Shown: in pieces, positions 28,592 through 44,700 of the stretch | Layout of the letters: the number at the start of each line of letters is the position of its first letter | Numbering within the stretch: the stretch's first letter is position 1 | DNA from: Chrysomallon squamiferum | Lineage: Eukaryota; Mollusca; Gastropoda; Neomphalida; Peltospiridae | Direction of reading: 5' to 3' | Length of the DNA: 64,000 bases | NCBI GenBank assembly: GCA_012295275.1 | Contig: CM022672.1 | Span: 11,045,904 to 11,109,903, forward strand | Translations under genes and position numbers: made by a program | The notes under the pieces: model-generated | Told to the model about the DNA's origin: nothing | The model's database searches: none | The model's input: the letters and a program-made list of their open reading frames with translations, nothing else

Positions 28592-31348
28592 AATTATTTA
28601 TATACATACACAATTAAAAGCATAAAAGCAGGGAGTGTACAAGTTCCACCATGAAGTGACTGCTTCAGCCATGATGGGTCACACAGTTAATATGTCTCTG
28701 TGAATTCCCATGGCTGTTTATCCATTACATCAGTACTCATTAAGTACTGATGTATCAAAGACTCTGGTAAGTGCTTCTGACTGTGAGAAAGCACAGAGAT
28801 GTCAAAGACTTCTCGTGGCTAATTGGTAGGAGTAGCCCCAGGGTCCCTCCCTAAAACATTATAGATCAGTGCATCATATTAAAATTAGTTTCCATTAAGT
28901 AGCAATGGATAAGACATCACTAAACTATGAATTCTAATGTTTAAAACATTCCTCTATGAGCATCTCAAGACTGCTTGTTTCTGACAGGTAGATACCCCCT
29001 CCACTAAGACATTACAGATCAGTATATCATTCTAACTATATTTTTAATAACACTGGAAAAGTCATTATTAAGCTGCATTAAAAACATTTTTATGCCCATT
29101 CTATGTCTGAGAGGAAATACAAGATGTAAAAAAATTTCTTGTTTCTAACAGAATGGAGTAGACCATGGAGTCACTCTAAAGTACCACAGACCAATATATA
29201 ACACATCAACAATTTTTTCGTCCATAAAGAAATCATGAAACTGATTTAATATTAATTATTTCCCTCTCCATACATTACAGTCCTGCATATCAACAGTATT
29301 TTTCATTCAGCAAGATATCATTAAACTGAAATAATATTCTTCTTTTTTTTTCTTTTCTAGCAGTACTTCTCAGTCTATAAAAAAAATACAATGTGACCAA
29401 TGGCATAAGCTGTTCCCCCTGCCCCGATACATTACAGGCCAGTATGTCACATTAACAATATTTTTCATTCAACAAGATGTCATTAAACTGAACTAATTCT
29501 CCTTTTCTTCTTTCCAAATGGTGTAATAAATCTAATTTTGACAATGGTTACTTTGGAACAAAACATCATTGACATTTTCAAGTGTTTCTCAATCTTCTTA
29601 AAATTTTTAGCATATGTTGCAAGTTAGCAAAGGCCAAGGCCAATCAGAAGACTTCAATTGAAAAGGGAGTGGAAGGGAAAAAATCAATAAGTTTAAAGCT
29701 GGGATGATGGTAATTGCCAAAACTCGGTTAAGTTCCACTCAACTCTGCCAGCACTGATAATGATGGCCTGAAGAAGAGTTTGAGTGAAAATTAGCATTTT
29801 CATTAATTCCTTTTTACAGGATAACATCTACTTCTAGGCGTGTTTGAGCATAAAACAATTTCCTAAGCACACACTACGTGAAATCATTAAAAAGTACCTA
29901 TGAATTGTTACTGTGTAATTATATTGGAATTATCAACTTATTATTCTTAAATGACATTACAATAATATGGTGAGGTAATAATTTGAATAAAATTTTGATA
30001 TGTTAATTATTTCACAAAAAAAGATTTGTTTAAACATATGCCAATCATTAAGAAGCATATATATATATATATATATATAAAATTTGTAATTAGATATTAC
30101 TATTGTTATATAAGATTAATTTGTTATAATGTTAATAATATATTAAGAATAATATTACTCAATATATTCCAGTTAAATATTTTAACCTATTTACTCCCAT
30201 ACCTGAGTAGTGGATCATTCTGTGTAATTCTGTGTAATTTTAAAAATATATTATGTCAGAGCATGCCTTATAAATATTAATGAGTCACAAATATTTTTAA
30301 ATTAAAATATTAAGCCAGAAAGTTGCTACATATGTATTGATCTATACAAGATGGAACTAAACATATTGGGAAATGTCTGTATATGAATGTATAGTTATGA
30401 TCTTGAATCTTAACAAAAAAATTATATATATATATATATATTGTTAGATTCAAGATCATAAATATGTGTCATAAGCTCCCTTGAATTCATGTGAAATTTG
30501 GCAAAAACAAAAAACCTAAAAAAACCAAGAACAAGAAACCAAGACACCAAATATAAAAACCCACTTATTATCCTGCTCTTTAGCTTTCTCTTGAGAAAAG
30601 CTCCCCCAGCAAATTAATGAAAGTGCTTTTCCAGTTTCCTAGATTTTTCTAAAGACATGATCAACAGAAATTCTGATCATTTTAAGAAAATGAAAAGCTA
30701 TTTTCTCTTCAGTGCCTAATTCTTCTTTTTCTTCCAGTTTGTCTTTAAACCAAATTCATCTTCTATTATTCTTTTTCTTTTTTTTTTTTTTTTTTTTTTT
30801 TGTTATCATTTGATTTTCCAACTGTCATGAAACAATAAATTTGTCAATAAAGTTAATAAACTTGTACACTTATGTTTGGATGGTGAGACAGAAAAGATAT
30901 TTTTAATTTTTTAATCTGTTGAAAGCTGTATGTTCTGGCCTGGTCATTAGATGATGATGCCTGTTAATTTTATATAATATTTATTTAAATTCACACTTCA
31001 ACATATGCTAATTTAACAGATAACAAAATTTCAGGCCTGTATGGGCTTGCATACTCAAACACTCACAAAAAAAAAAAAAACATATAAAATGATATGATTG
31101 TTTCAAAACAACATTGTATTAGCAATCGGAAAATTTGGGTCATGATACAAATTTCATTTCTAGATAGAAAATCTGTTTACACGTTTATCAGCTACATTTT
31201 CAGTCTTTGTTTTATAACTACTTATATTCTTCTTTAATAAGATTATCAATTAAAGTACAGTCTTAAAGTTAGTTTATTAGTTAATATGCTGTATAGGAAC
31301 ATGTAGGTTTATAGTTCTGTTCTTGTTATTTAATTAATTAATTAATTA

Positions 31349-31433
<85 letters not shown>

Positions 31434-32698
31434 TAATAATAATAAATAAATAAATATTGCAACTGAAAAGACAATAAATTAATCCCTTCTTCAATCTGTA
31501 TGTTAAAGGCTTTGTTTTTTTCCTTTCATTATTATTATAGATGTCATTATTACTATTATTACTAATTAAAATAAGAAAAAAGAAATCAACTCCTACATAT
31601 ATATATATATATGGGAAATATGGTTTTCTAACTAATGTACTGTAATTAATTACTGAGAAATATTGTAATTATCATACACTTCAAATCCACAAATGGTTAT
31701 TAATGAAATCTATCAAATGACCATCTGTATCTTGTTTCCTTGACAACGTAAGTATAATACTCCATGTTAATTACTATTCAGAATAAACAAAAACATCTGT
31801 CTTTTTACAATCTTTGGTTCTGATAAAAAAGAAATTTATATTCATTATTTCTTTATACATGTTTTAACTCAGATTTTAAAATACATTCTACCATACCTCA
31901 TATTTTGGAAAATATATTCTTATAAATCTAATATCTATCTAAAAAAAAAAAAAAAAAAAAAAAAATGTTTTCATTAATAAAGCCTCAATTTACAAATAGA
32001 ATGACACTATTGAGTGTGAGTATAAATATCAAGTAAAAATGAATTTGATTATTAAGAAAATATATATTCAAAAGAAAAAATCTAAATGGCCAAAAATAAA
32101 GGCTGGTGGTTTCATGAGTGGTATGGCAGACATGCCCACCTTTGCAATAATGTATAAATAAAGAGACCATAAGAGGATTAGTGATGACAGATACTAATAA
32201 TTTAGTAATCCATCCATCTGACCATCTAGTAATATCTCCCTGCTATTTATGGCTTGCTGTGTGACAAGGATAATCGGATAAATAGTAAATAAACAAAAGT
32301 ATATATTAAGTGTATGATGAGTTATCTTTAGGAAGTAAACATAAATAAAGAAAATTCAACTGAAATTAATTAATTCATTATATAAAAATAATAATAATAA
32401 TAAACAAAAATAAAATAAAATGAATAAAAATGAATAAAATCTTCTTTTTTTTTCAAATTAAATTAAAAAAACAAAAATGGAGAAAGGAAATAAATAATTA
32501 AATAAATAATTAAATAAAAAAACAACAAAAAAACCCAACTCAAATCAATATCAAAAGCCAGAGGGTCAAAGTGATAATTGTAAAATGATATCATTTTATG
32601 TATTTTTAAAAATCTATTCCATTTTCTTTAAGTATTTCACATTAATGCTGTGGTTTTGGATGAGTTTATTCATATTACAACATTAGTAATGCATATTG

Positions 32699-32740
<42 letters not shown>

Positions 32741-35700
32741 ATATAAAAAAAAATGAATCCACTGAGTTTTGGCCAATACAATAAGCTCTATCACAATCAT
32801 AACATGAGTATTTTCCTCAAGGAAACCCCAAAAATATGGAAACTGTTTTAAAAATGTTTTTCATTATATTCTATATATTATTCTTTCTGTTTTATTAATA
32901 ATAATTAAAAAAAAAAAAAATTAAATAAATAAATAAATTAAAATAAAACAAACTAAAATAATGAAATAAAATTTATAATGAACAATTCCTATATGGCAAA
33001 AAAAAAAAAAAATAAAGCATAAGATTAATAATAGTAACTAAAGAAATGAAAAAAAAAAAGTAATGTTAATAAAAAATAAACAAATACATAAATAAATATA
33101 CAATTCTAGAAGGAACAAAAAATCTAACCAGCAAATAACAACAATAACAAAAACACTAACAACCACAACAATGATGAACATATTACACAACATTTATTCT
33201 CTTCAGTTATTTGAGAACATGGGTTATGAATTGCACTAATTTTTGTAATAATATACAAAAAAGTACTAATGTATCATAAAAGCTAAACTTAGTGAACATA
33301 CAAGAGACGTTAAAATGAGCTAAGAAAAACCACTCACAATCTGAAGGATGCTAGGAATGTGGAAGTATAAATACTTGGATTTATCATACCAACAATGAAA
33401 GTTGACATGCTTGTGAAATGTTGATCTGTTTTAAATATTATACCAATCCAACACACACAGAATGGCAGCCTTCAACGTTTATTAAACTCTTTTTTCCTGT
33501 TCATGAAACTTCCTCCACTCTTTGAAAAAAAATAAAATAAAAATAATAAAAAATAAAAAATAAAAATAAAAATAAAAATAAAAATAAAAATAAAAATAAA
33601 AATAAAAATAAAAATAAAAATAAAAATAAAATAAATAAAATAAAATAAAAAGGAAGAAGAAAAGTTTAACAAAGCTTAGAAATACATTTTATAACAGGGC
33701 AATGAAAAAATATTTTGTTCATTATTTGTTTTTGAATTTTAATCAAATTTTATTTATATTTTTATTCCTCTTTCCTTTTCTTGTCTGTTAAATATCAAGT
33801 ATTAATCAAGCAGTGCACCATTTAACATCCAAATTATTAACAAAGCTCATGCCAATATTTCATGATTTAAACACAGTCAACATTTTTTTTTTTTTTATCT
33901 TTGAAGATGAGAGTTTAATTTAATATCCAATATGAGAAAGTAAACAAGTGCAAATGTTTGTTATACATGGATACGTGCTAATTAGCCACACATGAAACAG
34001 AAGTTGTTAACTACATGAAGACTAGAAAAACGAGGAAATAATCAATATCTGCCTATGATTCAACTCTGCAGGACACATGTCATTAAGTTTGCTATTTGTA
34101 TGTATATATATTTTAATTTATAATATCTTTAAGTAAAGCATTATCAACCATAATTAAACATTCTTTATGATCTTCCTTCATGTGAGGAAACCAAGATATT
34201 TTATTTCTTGAGATGCAAAGTCAAAGATGTTGGCAGGAAAATATTGACATTTCCAAAGCTGAGCTGAAAGACATGATCATAAGATTGTTCATGATAAAAG
34301 GAGTCGTGTACAGTTTATCAAAGTGCACCAGGAAATTGAAATATCTACACACGTAATTTACAATATACTATTCTCATAAAAGAAGCCTCGTGACAGATTT
34401 ATGAAAGGTCATAGCATATGTTTTCCTGTGTTTGAGAAAGTATGGATAAAAGATAACTTGCAACTAAGTGATTTATAATAGCCTATCTGGCAGAACAGAT
34501 TTCCCATTTCATATCATTAATGTACAAAAAATAAAAATAAAACTATACATATAAATGATAATAATAATAATAATAATAAAACATGTCTGACTTCTATTGA
34601 TTGTTGTTATTATTAATAAAATAAGATGAGGTTTTGTTAAAGAAATATTCATTTGTCAATACAAATGGCATGGAAGGATTGGTGTCAGATTAGAATGTAA
34701 AAAAAATTGATAAGTTAATTTAAAAAACTAAAATATCAGTAACAATGTTCACATTTTAGAGCTCTTAATGTTTAACAAAACTTTTAAAAACTTCCACTCA
34801 GTAATTGTTATGAAAAAGGTTTTCTTTTTAAATAAGTAACTTTTATGTTCCTACATACTTTATTAATATTTTTAATCTAGTTCATATTTATAATCTTATT
34901 TATAATCAATGTATAATCTATTCTGATGCATACTTTAATCTTGATCTTAATGTAGGTCATTGGATAATCACATGATATATTTAAAAAAATGAGTAACTAC
35001 CATATTTTTTTTAAATCTCTCAACTTTTGGAGTAATTTAATTTAATTACAATTAACTAAACTTCAACACGGTAGTAAACAAGTATGTGCAACAGGTGTGA
35101 AAATATAAAACTGTGAATTAACATTAAGATGTGTGCAAAGTGATGTCAAGTGGTCTTCATAATTAACAGTATGGTCTTCACAACTAATAGTGCGGTCAAC
35201 ACTCTGGACATTGTTATAAACCAATCTGCAATTCATCGTGTAAGTTTTAATCAAATATGTGGACACTCTAATGCACAAGGCAATCACAGTGTGACTGACA
35301 TTCATTGATTTTAACCTGGCTTTTTCTATCATTTAATGGTAACAGGGATGCCAACAACGGATTGCAAGCAGTGAACTCCACGTACCCTCAATGTCACCGA
35401 CATAAAGATGATGTGCAAATGTTAGGAACAAACAAGGAAATTGCCACAGCATTCGTAATGGAAACTGACAGAACTTGCCACATACATGTTATGATGTTAC
35501 ATTTACTGATACTTCATAAGCCAGGTTCACTGGCCGCGTAGATAATATCATATTACAAAATGGTGTCATTACTGATGTATTGACCACAATCGTGGCTTTA
35601 AGAGCTTTCATATGAGATAAATGAATCTGTGAGCATGTTAAATTTGTTTGCAATAAGTTGTTTTGTACTGCACATTAATAATGATTTACATGCAATATAA

Positions 35701-38700
35701 ATAAGTAAATGTAACATATAAAGAAATGAGAAAGCCATAAAAAAACAATAAAATTAAAAGAAAAAATAGAGAGAAACTGAATAATTGCAAAATTGCACCT
35801 AAAATTTAAAAATAAAAATAAATAAAAAAGAAAGCATTAAAAAAATTATGAATCATCAAATTTGTCATAGAAATAAAAATAGATGCAGATTGTGTGCTGA
35901 AAAATAATTATAAAATGATAAATTTATATTAATTTATGCACACAGAGATTTCTTAGTTTAAAAGTATCAAAATTTACAACTTTCTTCAAAGATAAATTAT
36001 CATTTATTAAACAAATACATGCAGCTGAATGTAAATGAATGTAAATTAATGCTCCATGAAAAAGAAGTAAAAGATTACATCAGTTTTAAATTTAAAAAAA
36101 TAATAATAATAATAAAAAATGAACCATATGAATAATGAAAGGATTATTTTAAATAAAATTAGAAATATATTAACAAAAAAGAATTAAAATTAATAATAAT
36201 AAAAACTGGAACTATATGAACAATAAAAGAATCGTAAAATAATAATAATAATAACAAATTATATATATCATGGTTATTTTATGAAATGCTGTTTTATGTT
36301 ACAATTTGTAACATGATACTGAAGACCAAGCTGTCCTAATCCAACCACTGTGTTACAAGTGAACAAATGTTACACTGCCAATTATTTCCATTCACTGCTT
36401 AAATAATAAACGAGAATAATGAACATTCAAAACTGATGACATGAGAATAAAGAAGGAATCCCACCATGTCTAATAAATTATAATTAAACAATAATGTCTT
36501 CAAGTAATTTCGTTAACATTTCCTGCATATTTTATTGCACTTTTACCATTTGTACTGTTAAACTGATACCGTATGGTTATTCAACCAGATGAAACAATAG
36601 ACCTCATATATGGGAAGTTTTTGTGTCCTGTGCAAAAAAACAACAACAACAGAAAACAAAAATAAATAAATAAATAAACCACAACACTCCCCCCTCTGAA
36701 CTTTCACACGATTGAACAATGCGCCTGTAATGGTTGACACGGTTTAGCGGAACTGAAGCAGATTGCATTAATAATATAGAAAAAATGATGAAGAAAAAAG
36801 AAATCACATTATTTATGCCTTCACACAAGAGGATTAAATATGCAGTTAATAGCTTGATTGAACACTAATAATAGATAGTAACAGCACTGAAGCATGTTTA
36901 CTAATCTACTAAATTTGAGTAGGTTATAACACAATATTTATCAATTGGTTCTAAAATATATTCAAATAAAATAAATAAACATACACACGCACACATACAA
37001 TCTGCTAAATGTTGTAACAGCATATATTAAGAAGTGTTGAAGGATTTATGATTTAAATAATAAAATTCAACAGGATTTTGTGTTCTGTAAATATAGTTAT
37101 CTGATCCCAAAAAGGTTACATTCTCTTCAGATTTGGGGGTTTTGTTGGGGGTTTAAAAACAAAGGCAGTACCTGCAACTATTTCATTGAAGGCTTCTGTA
37201 AAAAGTTTCTGTGAGAAAGCAGTTATACAAAAATGCTTTGCTGTTAATCAATAAAGTATAATATACTAAATGAAAAAAGAATTACTATGTTATGTTAGGA
37301 TCATATATTAATAATAATAATAATAATAATAAAACTGTAAACTCAATACCTAGAAACGATTATTAATAAAAAATACTGAGGTGTTGAAATGAAATGAAAT
37401 TCATTTCTATAAAATAATTTTAAAAAACCCACTGTCAATGAATTTTATAAATTCCAGCTAGTCACTTTATCAAAAACCATATCTTTATATATCTGTAATA
37501 CACATTTTATATATCATTTCTGATATCCAAATAAATAATGCATTCATTTTTAATGAATATTTAAACATAATTAGAATTCACATGCACTTGTTTGAGTTCA
37601 TATACGTGTTTGTATAAATATATGTGTAACTAATGATTAAATCCATACAAAGAGTTTCATTTTTTAAGTGATGCATATGTTTGCACACCCACACACAATT
37701 TACTAAGTCACCATCAACATACATATTTCAACAACGTCAAGCCACCCTTCAGGATAAACAAATATATACTCAAATTATTACTGTTATCTGTACATTAAAA
37801 TTAACAAGATGCTGAATGTCAATCTCTTGAACCAAAATCCCTAGACCCTGTGCTAAGTTATCTTCAAGCAGCATTGAAGAAATTGTGTCAATAATTCAAT
37901 ATGATAAAGAGGTTCTGGAGTCAGAGCAATACATGGCATGGCAGACTAAAGCAATCTGGTGTTCCGAGTTGTTGCATAAACTGGTAGCTGGGTTTCACAC
38001 AAGTCCTCCTACAGAACCATCTGCTGTTGTTGACACTTTCACTCTAATGATTCAGAGTGATAAACAGCCCAGTGTCCAAAACTCATGAAGGAAAGAAGAA
38101 AAAAACAAACAAAAAAACACACGTAAAAGAACATACAAAGTGATGAACAACATTAAATATTTGTTGTGTCCATGTGAAAGCAAACCACAAGGGACATAAC
38201 AGAAACACACAGAAGAAAAAAAAAAAAATAGGGAAAGTGAAACATGAGCTTTAAACATGACAATTTTATTGATCCATCATATATACAAGATACTCGGGCA
38301 TAACTTGTTAAAAATAAATATTTGTAAGTAGAATGTCATGCTTATATGTGTTAATATTGAAAAATGTTTCAGACTGTTATGTATTTATTATAGAATGTTA
38401 GAAGTTATACGAAAGCTAGTTTCTGAATATCATTAGCTTAAAGTTTGTTTTTGATGTTACAGCAATAGTGAGACCAATATAAACTGTTAGCTACAATGTG
38501 ATAGGTTACAGGATCAATTCTCCTAACCACCTAACATAGTTATTTCCTGTTCCAGTACATATGGGTTTATTAAAAGCAGTGATATAAAATAAATAAATAT
38601 ATTAATTTTAAAATTTTTAAATTCAATTTAACCATGCATTAAAGATATTTATAATTTATAAACCAGATGGTATTATAACAAAGAGATACATATATAATTT

Positions 38701-41700
38701 ATGACTACAAAAACAATTAATAGTGCTCACATATATAGAATTATTCATACAATTATCTGTTTCATAAGTTATCATATAAATAATAGTGATAATGATGATG
38801 GTGATAATGACAATGCTTCCCCTACAAAATATAAAAAAAAAAAAAAAAAAAAAATATGTATGTGTGGATGTGAATTTGTCTGACTGTCTGGGTGGATGAG
38901 TGCATGTATCTAAAACAGAAATAAATGTATGTCTTTGTAATCACCAGACGTTTTTCATTTATTCATTTTGAGAAAAAAAATACAAGTTACTATATCTTTC
39001 ATAATAATCATTTATCTCTGACCATAACATGTTAAATATAAAATTATGTTAATTATTATTATTATTATTGTTGTTTTTTTGTTGTTGTTTTCATATTATT
39101 CTAAAAATAAAAAATATGAAAATATTAATATTACAACATTTCTATTTTAAACATTCCAGTTCAATGTCTTGTGAAATGCCTTCAGAACATTTCCTTTAAA
39201 ATTTATGGAGACAAGCAGCTGGTAATGCATAACTAGGTAATCTAACAACCATTACCTGAAGCTGTTTTTAGAAAATAAATATTTACTTGGATATTAATTA
39301 TATCCAGATGAATATCAAACTCAAATAACATTAAAAGTTTATTAATAAACCCAACCATGCAAACCTAAACAAATAACTGCCCACCGAAAGACAAATGTAT
39401 AATAATAAAATAAAAAAACAGACAAAAGAAATAGTGGAAGAAAATAAACATATTGAAAAAATTTAATTATTGACTGGATGATGTCACTTGGTAATTTTTA
39501 ATGATTGATTTTATTTTTTTACATTAAGCAGACATCAGGAACAAACAAAATTGTCATGCTTGGTTCTGTAAATGGTGAGAGATCAACAATTTAACAATTG
39601 CAAGATAAAAAGATAAATACTCAGCAGTTCAATCATGCTGTTTCAGATAGAATGAAAAAGGCATAGAATTCGTTCAAATAAAATTAATTGTATCAAGTCA
39701 AATCAATACTGCATAAATGCAATTAGGTTGTAACATTATGTAACAATTTAGGAATATTACAGATAACAAGAACAGAGGGCATTGCTGAATACATTAAAAT
39801 GGACATCTGTTACATACTAGGATTTATTCAACACTACATGAAACTCTGTCCTTTTGGTGATATGAAGGAATAGTCAAAGTATTCTTCATACTACCAAATT
39901 TTATTGTATTTTTTTTTTTTTTTTCCTTTCAGTCGATAATTAATAATGAAGTTAATAAAAAGTAACAGGGGTGGACAATATTTCTGAAAAACTTCATCTG
40001 CTACTGACAGACAAAATACAGCTATTAATGTTCCATATGTTGACATCCAGTTGAGATGGGGGTAACACAACAGGAGTTTAGATGTTTAATATCTTACTGT
40101 CATGCTTTGTTGTTAGTGATGATAGACTGCTAAAACTTGGAAGCATAAAGAATTTCATTTGGCCATTTATCCTAACTGCCAATGGAACACTTTAACAATT
40201 TAAAAGTAATAAATGAATTTGCTAATGCAAACGTTACTGCCAAAAGGTTTCAGTATTCAAATGAACTGAATAATTATATTCTAACCAGACATTTCAGTGA
40301 ATCCAGGGAGCACTGAAGAAGAGAGAAATATGACCATATGTTGCAAATGCATTTAAACATTATCAAATAGCTGAGAATCTATTAACCAATTTGAGAGTAA
40401 TAAATAAACATGCAAACACAAATGTCCAATGCTTATAGCATTTAACTATCAAATACAAGATATTCTGTCACACTATTTAGTTTCCTATGATTTTAAATAC
40501 ATGCTCAATGGAATACTGCTGTTGGTTATGTTCATATTTTTCACTAGAGGGCATCATCTGTAAAAATAATTACTGGTTACCATGATTGGATTTCTTTCTT
40601 TTTTTTTCTCTTTTTTTTTATCAGCTAGCACAATGGAAATGATGCTAATTACAAATTATTTGGGTGGAAATGAGACTCAGATGAAAAAGAACTGTTCTGG
40701 GATTTTGATAATGGATTTATGGATTCTTCAAAGCCATCTAACAGCAAGGAACGAATAATGGAAAGGGAGAAAGTACTGATGGTTTTTATAATTTATTAAT
40801 TAGAAAGTCTTTACAGTGTCAAGTGTCAGATTAATTGTATTTTAAAACTAGAAAATCAAAGTTTTGATCCTGAAAGATTATAACGAAAAATTTATGGTAT
40901 ATAATATTATAAAGAAATTTATGATATACAAAAGTAGAAAAGTTTTTGTTAATGTACAGTATGATTTAAGATAACATTTTTTTAATACTTTTTAAAATTC
41001 ACATTATATAAAAATATTAATGTTCTTATATAATACAGCAACATACTGTTGAAAAAAACTATATAGATCAATGCTGACAATTCATAAAAACACAGAAAAT
41101 CTATATAGATTAAACCAAGCAATAAATTATCCATACGGACAGTGGAGATATATGAACAACAGATGTGTATTAATAAACAGAGGTTTAACATTTCCATTAG
41201 GTCTAAATCTAAGTAAAATATTATAATATCCGAACCTAAATTCAATGGATTTTATACAACAAAATGTATTTTTCACTTCTTTTTTCAATCTAGATGTTAA
41301 AAATCCAAGAGATAAATTTGGAATCTTAATATTTTTTAAATTTAAATTTGTTATGATTTAATTCAGACAGAAAATGAAAATGATGGAAATATATGTGTGT
41401 TTATAAACATACAGAAACAAATACAAACATACACACCAAATACTCATTATAAAGAAAGAAATACTGGATTTCATAATTATTAAATCACTTAGAAATATTT
41501 ATTTTTACTTTTACGTCATAATTTACTGAAATCTTTAATTCCTGTTCCATGCAGTAAACACTGCGTTGATCTCTTCCAAAGCATCATAACAGTATATTCC
41601 ATAAAATAATATTTTACAAAGGAAAAAAAATAGAAAACAATAGAAACATATTTTAGATTCTGAATTACAGACATGGATGAATGAGAATGCTGAAAGAATG

Positions 41701-44700
41701 GATGCTCTGTCATATGCTGCCAATTAAAATAACAACAAATTAGATGTACGAACATATGTGAATCTTTTTCTCTTTTGCATCTTTTTTCTTCTTCTTTTTT
41801 TTAAATTCAACTGATTTAAAATATTAGTTCAACAAATGTAATTACAAATGAATAGAAACATAACAATAACAGAGAAAAACAAATCTGAAGGCATTAAGAG
41901 AAGCTATGAAAAAGATGTTAAGACTACTAGTTATGATATAAAGTAAAATGACAAGTTTGTTTGTTTCAGGCAAATAAAATCAAATGCAATTTCAAATTTT
42001 GTGACAAAACAAATGGAAAAATAGATAAAATGGTAAATTATTAATGGAAACTTATTAAATGTTAGTTACATAATACTGATGTGGTGATATTATTTTTTTT
42101 TAATTTAAAATATTTCTTTAATAAACATTATCAAATATTACTTCAGATGAATAGACCCAATGACTAAGTCAGTAATAATTAGACCAAACATAACTGAATT
42201 TAAAAAATAAAATAAACAATAAAATGACTGAAAACAAATTATAATAAAACTAAAATGTTATAAAATGTTAGATAATATTACTGATTGTTTTTGCTTTGTT
42301 TCAAAGTCAGTGATTTAAAATATTATCTTAGCAAATAACCTAATACATATATTCAAGTGAACAGAAAAATCTTGTGCCCAAAAACAACAACAGCAGCTTT
42401 ATAATGACTAAGCTTTAAGACAAACATAAATACTGTTAGCTACATAATAATGAACTCTTCTATACACTTATTAATCAGTAATTATTTCAGCTGCTTCATT
42501 TATGTCAATAATAAAGACAATTAAACTGTTACAGATTCTTTTGAATTAAATGACTGCCAAGTTCCACATCTTATTTTGATTGTTCTTTTGAGGGTGACTG
42601 GAAAAATCTATAGGCAAAATAAAATGTTAATAGGTATATGAGATCACTGCCTTTCCAGTTGACCAAAGCTATTCACCTGTTAACAAGAACAGCCTTTAGG
42701 AACCTGTAGGGTTTGTAAACTGGAACAATGTCCGACTACTTGTTTAACCAATCTGACCCAAATCCACTTATTTAAATGAATAGAAATGGTTTCAAACATA
42801 ATGTGACATAGTTACAATGAACAAAATCAAATAGAAAATAATAATAAGGTGATTAATAAAAAAAAAAAAGTAAAAAAAAAAAAAAAAAAAAAAAATAACA
42901 AAAAAATAAATAAATAAATAAATTATAGATATAATAATGAGTGTTTTCTTTTGTTGTTGTTGCTGTTTTTAAAAAGTATTAATTAATCTGCTTTCATTGA
43001 TACAATATTCACCAATAATGAAAGGATTGTTTTGAATACTTTTTATTTTGACAAATTCTAAAAATATTTGAAAGAATAAATTTATTAAAAAATTATTAAC
43101 ACTAATATTAGTCTAAATTAAAAATATTTTATTCAGTTGCTTCTTTTCACCTACATAACTGGTTTGTGTGAGTTGTCCATGGATGCAAAGCAAAACAGTA
43201 TAATAGTCCTTAGCAGTTAACATGTATAATGACAAAGGTATGTCTTTCAAGTATATGAAATCATTCAACCATATTTTAAGAACACCTAACCAGCTGTGCA
43301 TGTAACAAAGTTTGTTATCTGCAGTTCAAAATATGAATATAATTTTGTTATATGAAACATATTTATGTTTGACCTGTGTCATTCTAGTGAACATGAAGAC
43401 AGGTTTAAGCCTACTATATTGGAAAAACTGAACAGTGTGACATATTGTCTAACATATTGTTCCTCGGTACATTTTCTATTCCAGCCAATATACACTGGCT
43501 AGAATATGATTATGAATTTACTATCCACTGTTAAATTTAAAAGTATATTTACTTACTTAATGCTTCTTGTAAACCTTTTATTTTTCATTAAATTATTTTA
43601 AATCTTAGCATTCCTTAACACTGTTGATACAACCTCAAAATATTAGCATCCAGAAGGGACATTTTTCCACATATTCTCCAATATTTCATTACTAAACTAT
43701 CAAAAAATAATAATAATAAAAAAATATTTCCCATTCCAGTCTAGGCCAGTCTTATCATTGTACATTAGTTTATTGCTTGTTAGTGAAAACGGTACTTTAT
43801 TTTAATTTTATTTTTAATCATTATTTATTGTAACTATAGCTTTTCACCAAAATATTATTATTAAACAATAAAAAAAAACACACATTCAATATCTAATTAA
43901 AATACAAATAAATTTTGTTGATTTATCATTAAATTTTCATTCATTCCTAGTTAAGTATATTTGTATAACAATAATGCATAGTTCAATTTGAGATGTCAAC
44001 CTTGAATCTGTTATTGTTATAAAGCAAACTTATTTAAACAAATACAAAAGCTTAACATAACAAAAGTGCCATTATTTCCACCAAATTTTACTATTATGGC
44101 CATCATATGGTTTCTGTCTGAATGGACAGAAGACATTTACTGATCAATAAAAAAATAAATAATTGTATAAAAGCAATGGTTCATTTATTATATTGTAGAC
44201 TATTACTGGTAAGTACATGTTACAGTGAAAATGTGAACTATCCAGCATCACTTGTCTGTGATCAATGATCAATGTCATGTGCATAGAATTTAACAATTGT
44301 TTTATTTTCAATAACAGTAAAAATAAATTCGTTACATTTTGCTCTATCTATGCAAGGCAATAAAATTAGTCAGTCTGTATAAAAGCTGACCATCCCTATT
44401 CTGAAATGGCTGGGGCCAAAGTGGTCCTGGATACCAGAATTTTGTTTTGATTTAGGATTATAAGGAGATAGCATAACAATGGAATCCAGTTCTAATATAA
44501 AATCCATTTACCTGGTATATTTTATAAACATTTAATGATTATTTTTTATAAACATATTAAACACATAGACTGCAGTTTGTTTTACATAACATTTCAAATA
44601 ATACTGACCCCTTCCCATCACACTTTTACATTAAAAAAAACATAATCAAATAATTTGATTAGCTGCTTTTTCAGAGTGCATCAGAGTAATATTTCTTTTG

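Noticed and set aside
33472-33672. 66-codon minus-strand frame of alternating Phe and Ile
   Set aside because: It is the translation of an (AAAAAT)n satellite.
37885-38088. 67-codon plus-strand frame with fairly balanced composition
   Set aside because: No family recognised and no supporting exon structure. It is antisense within a MARCHF5 intron.
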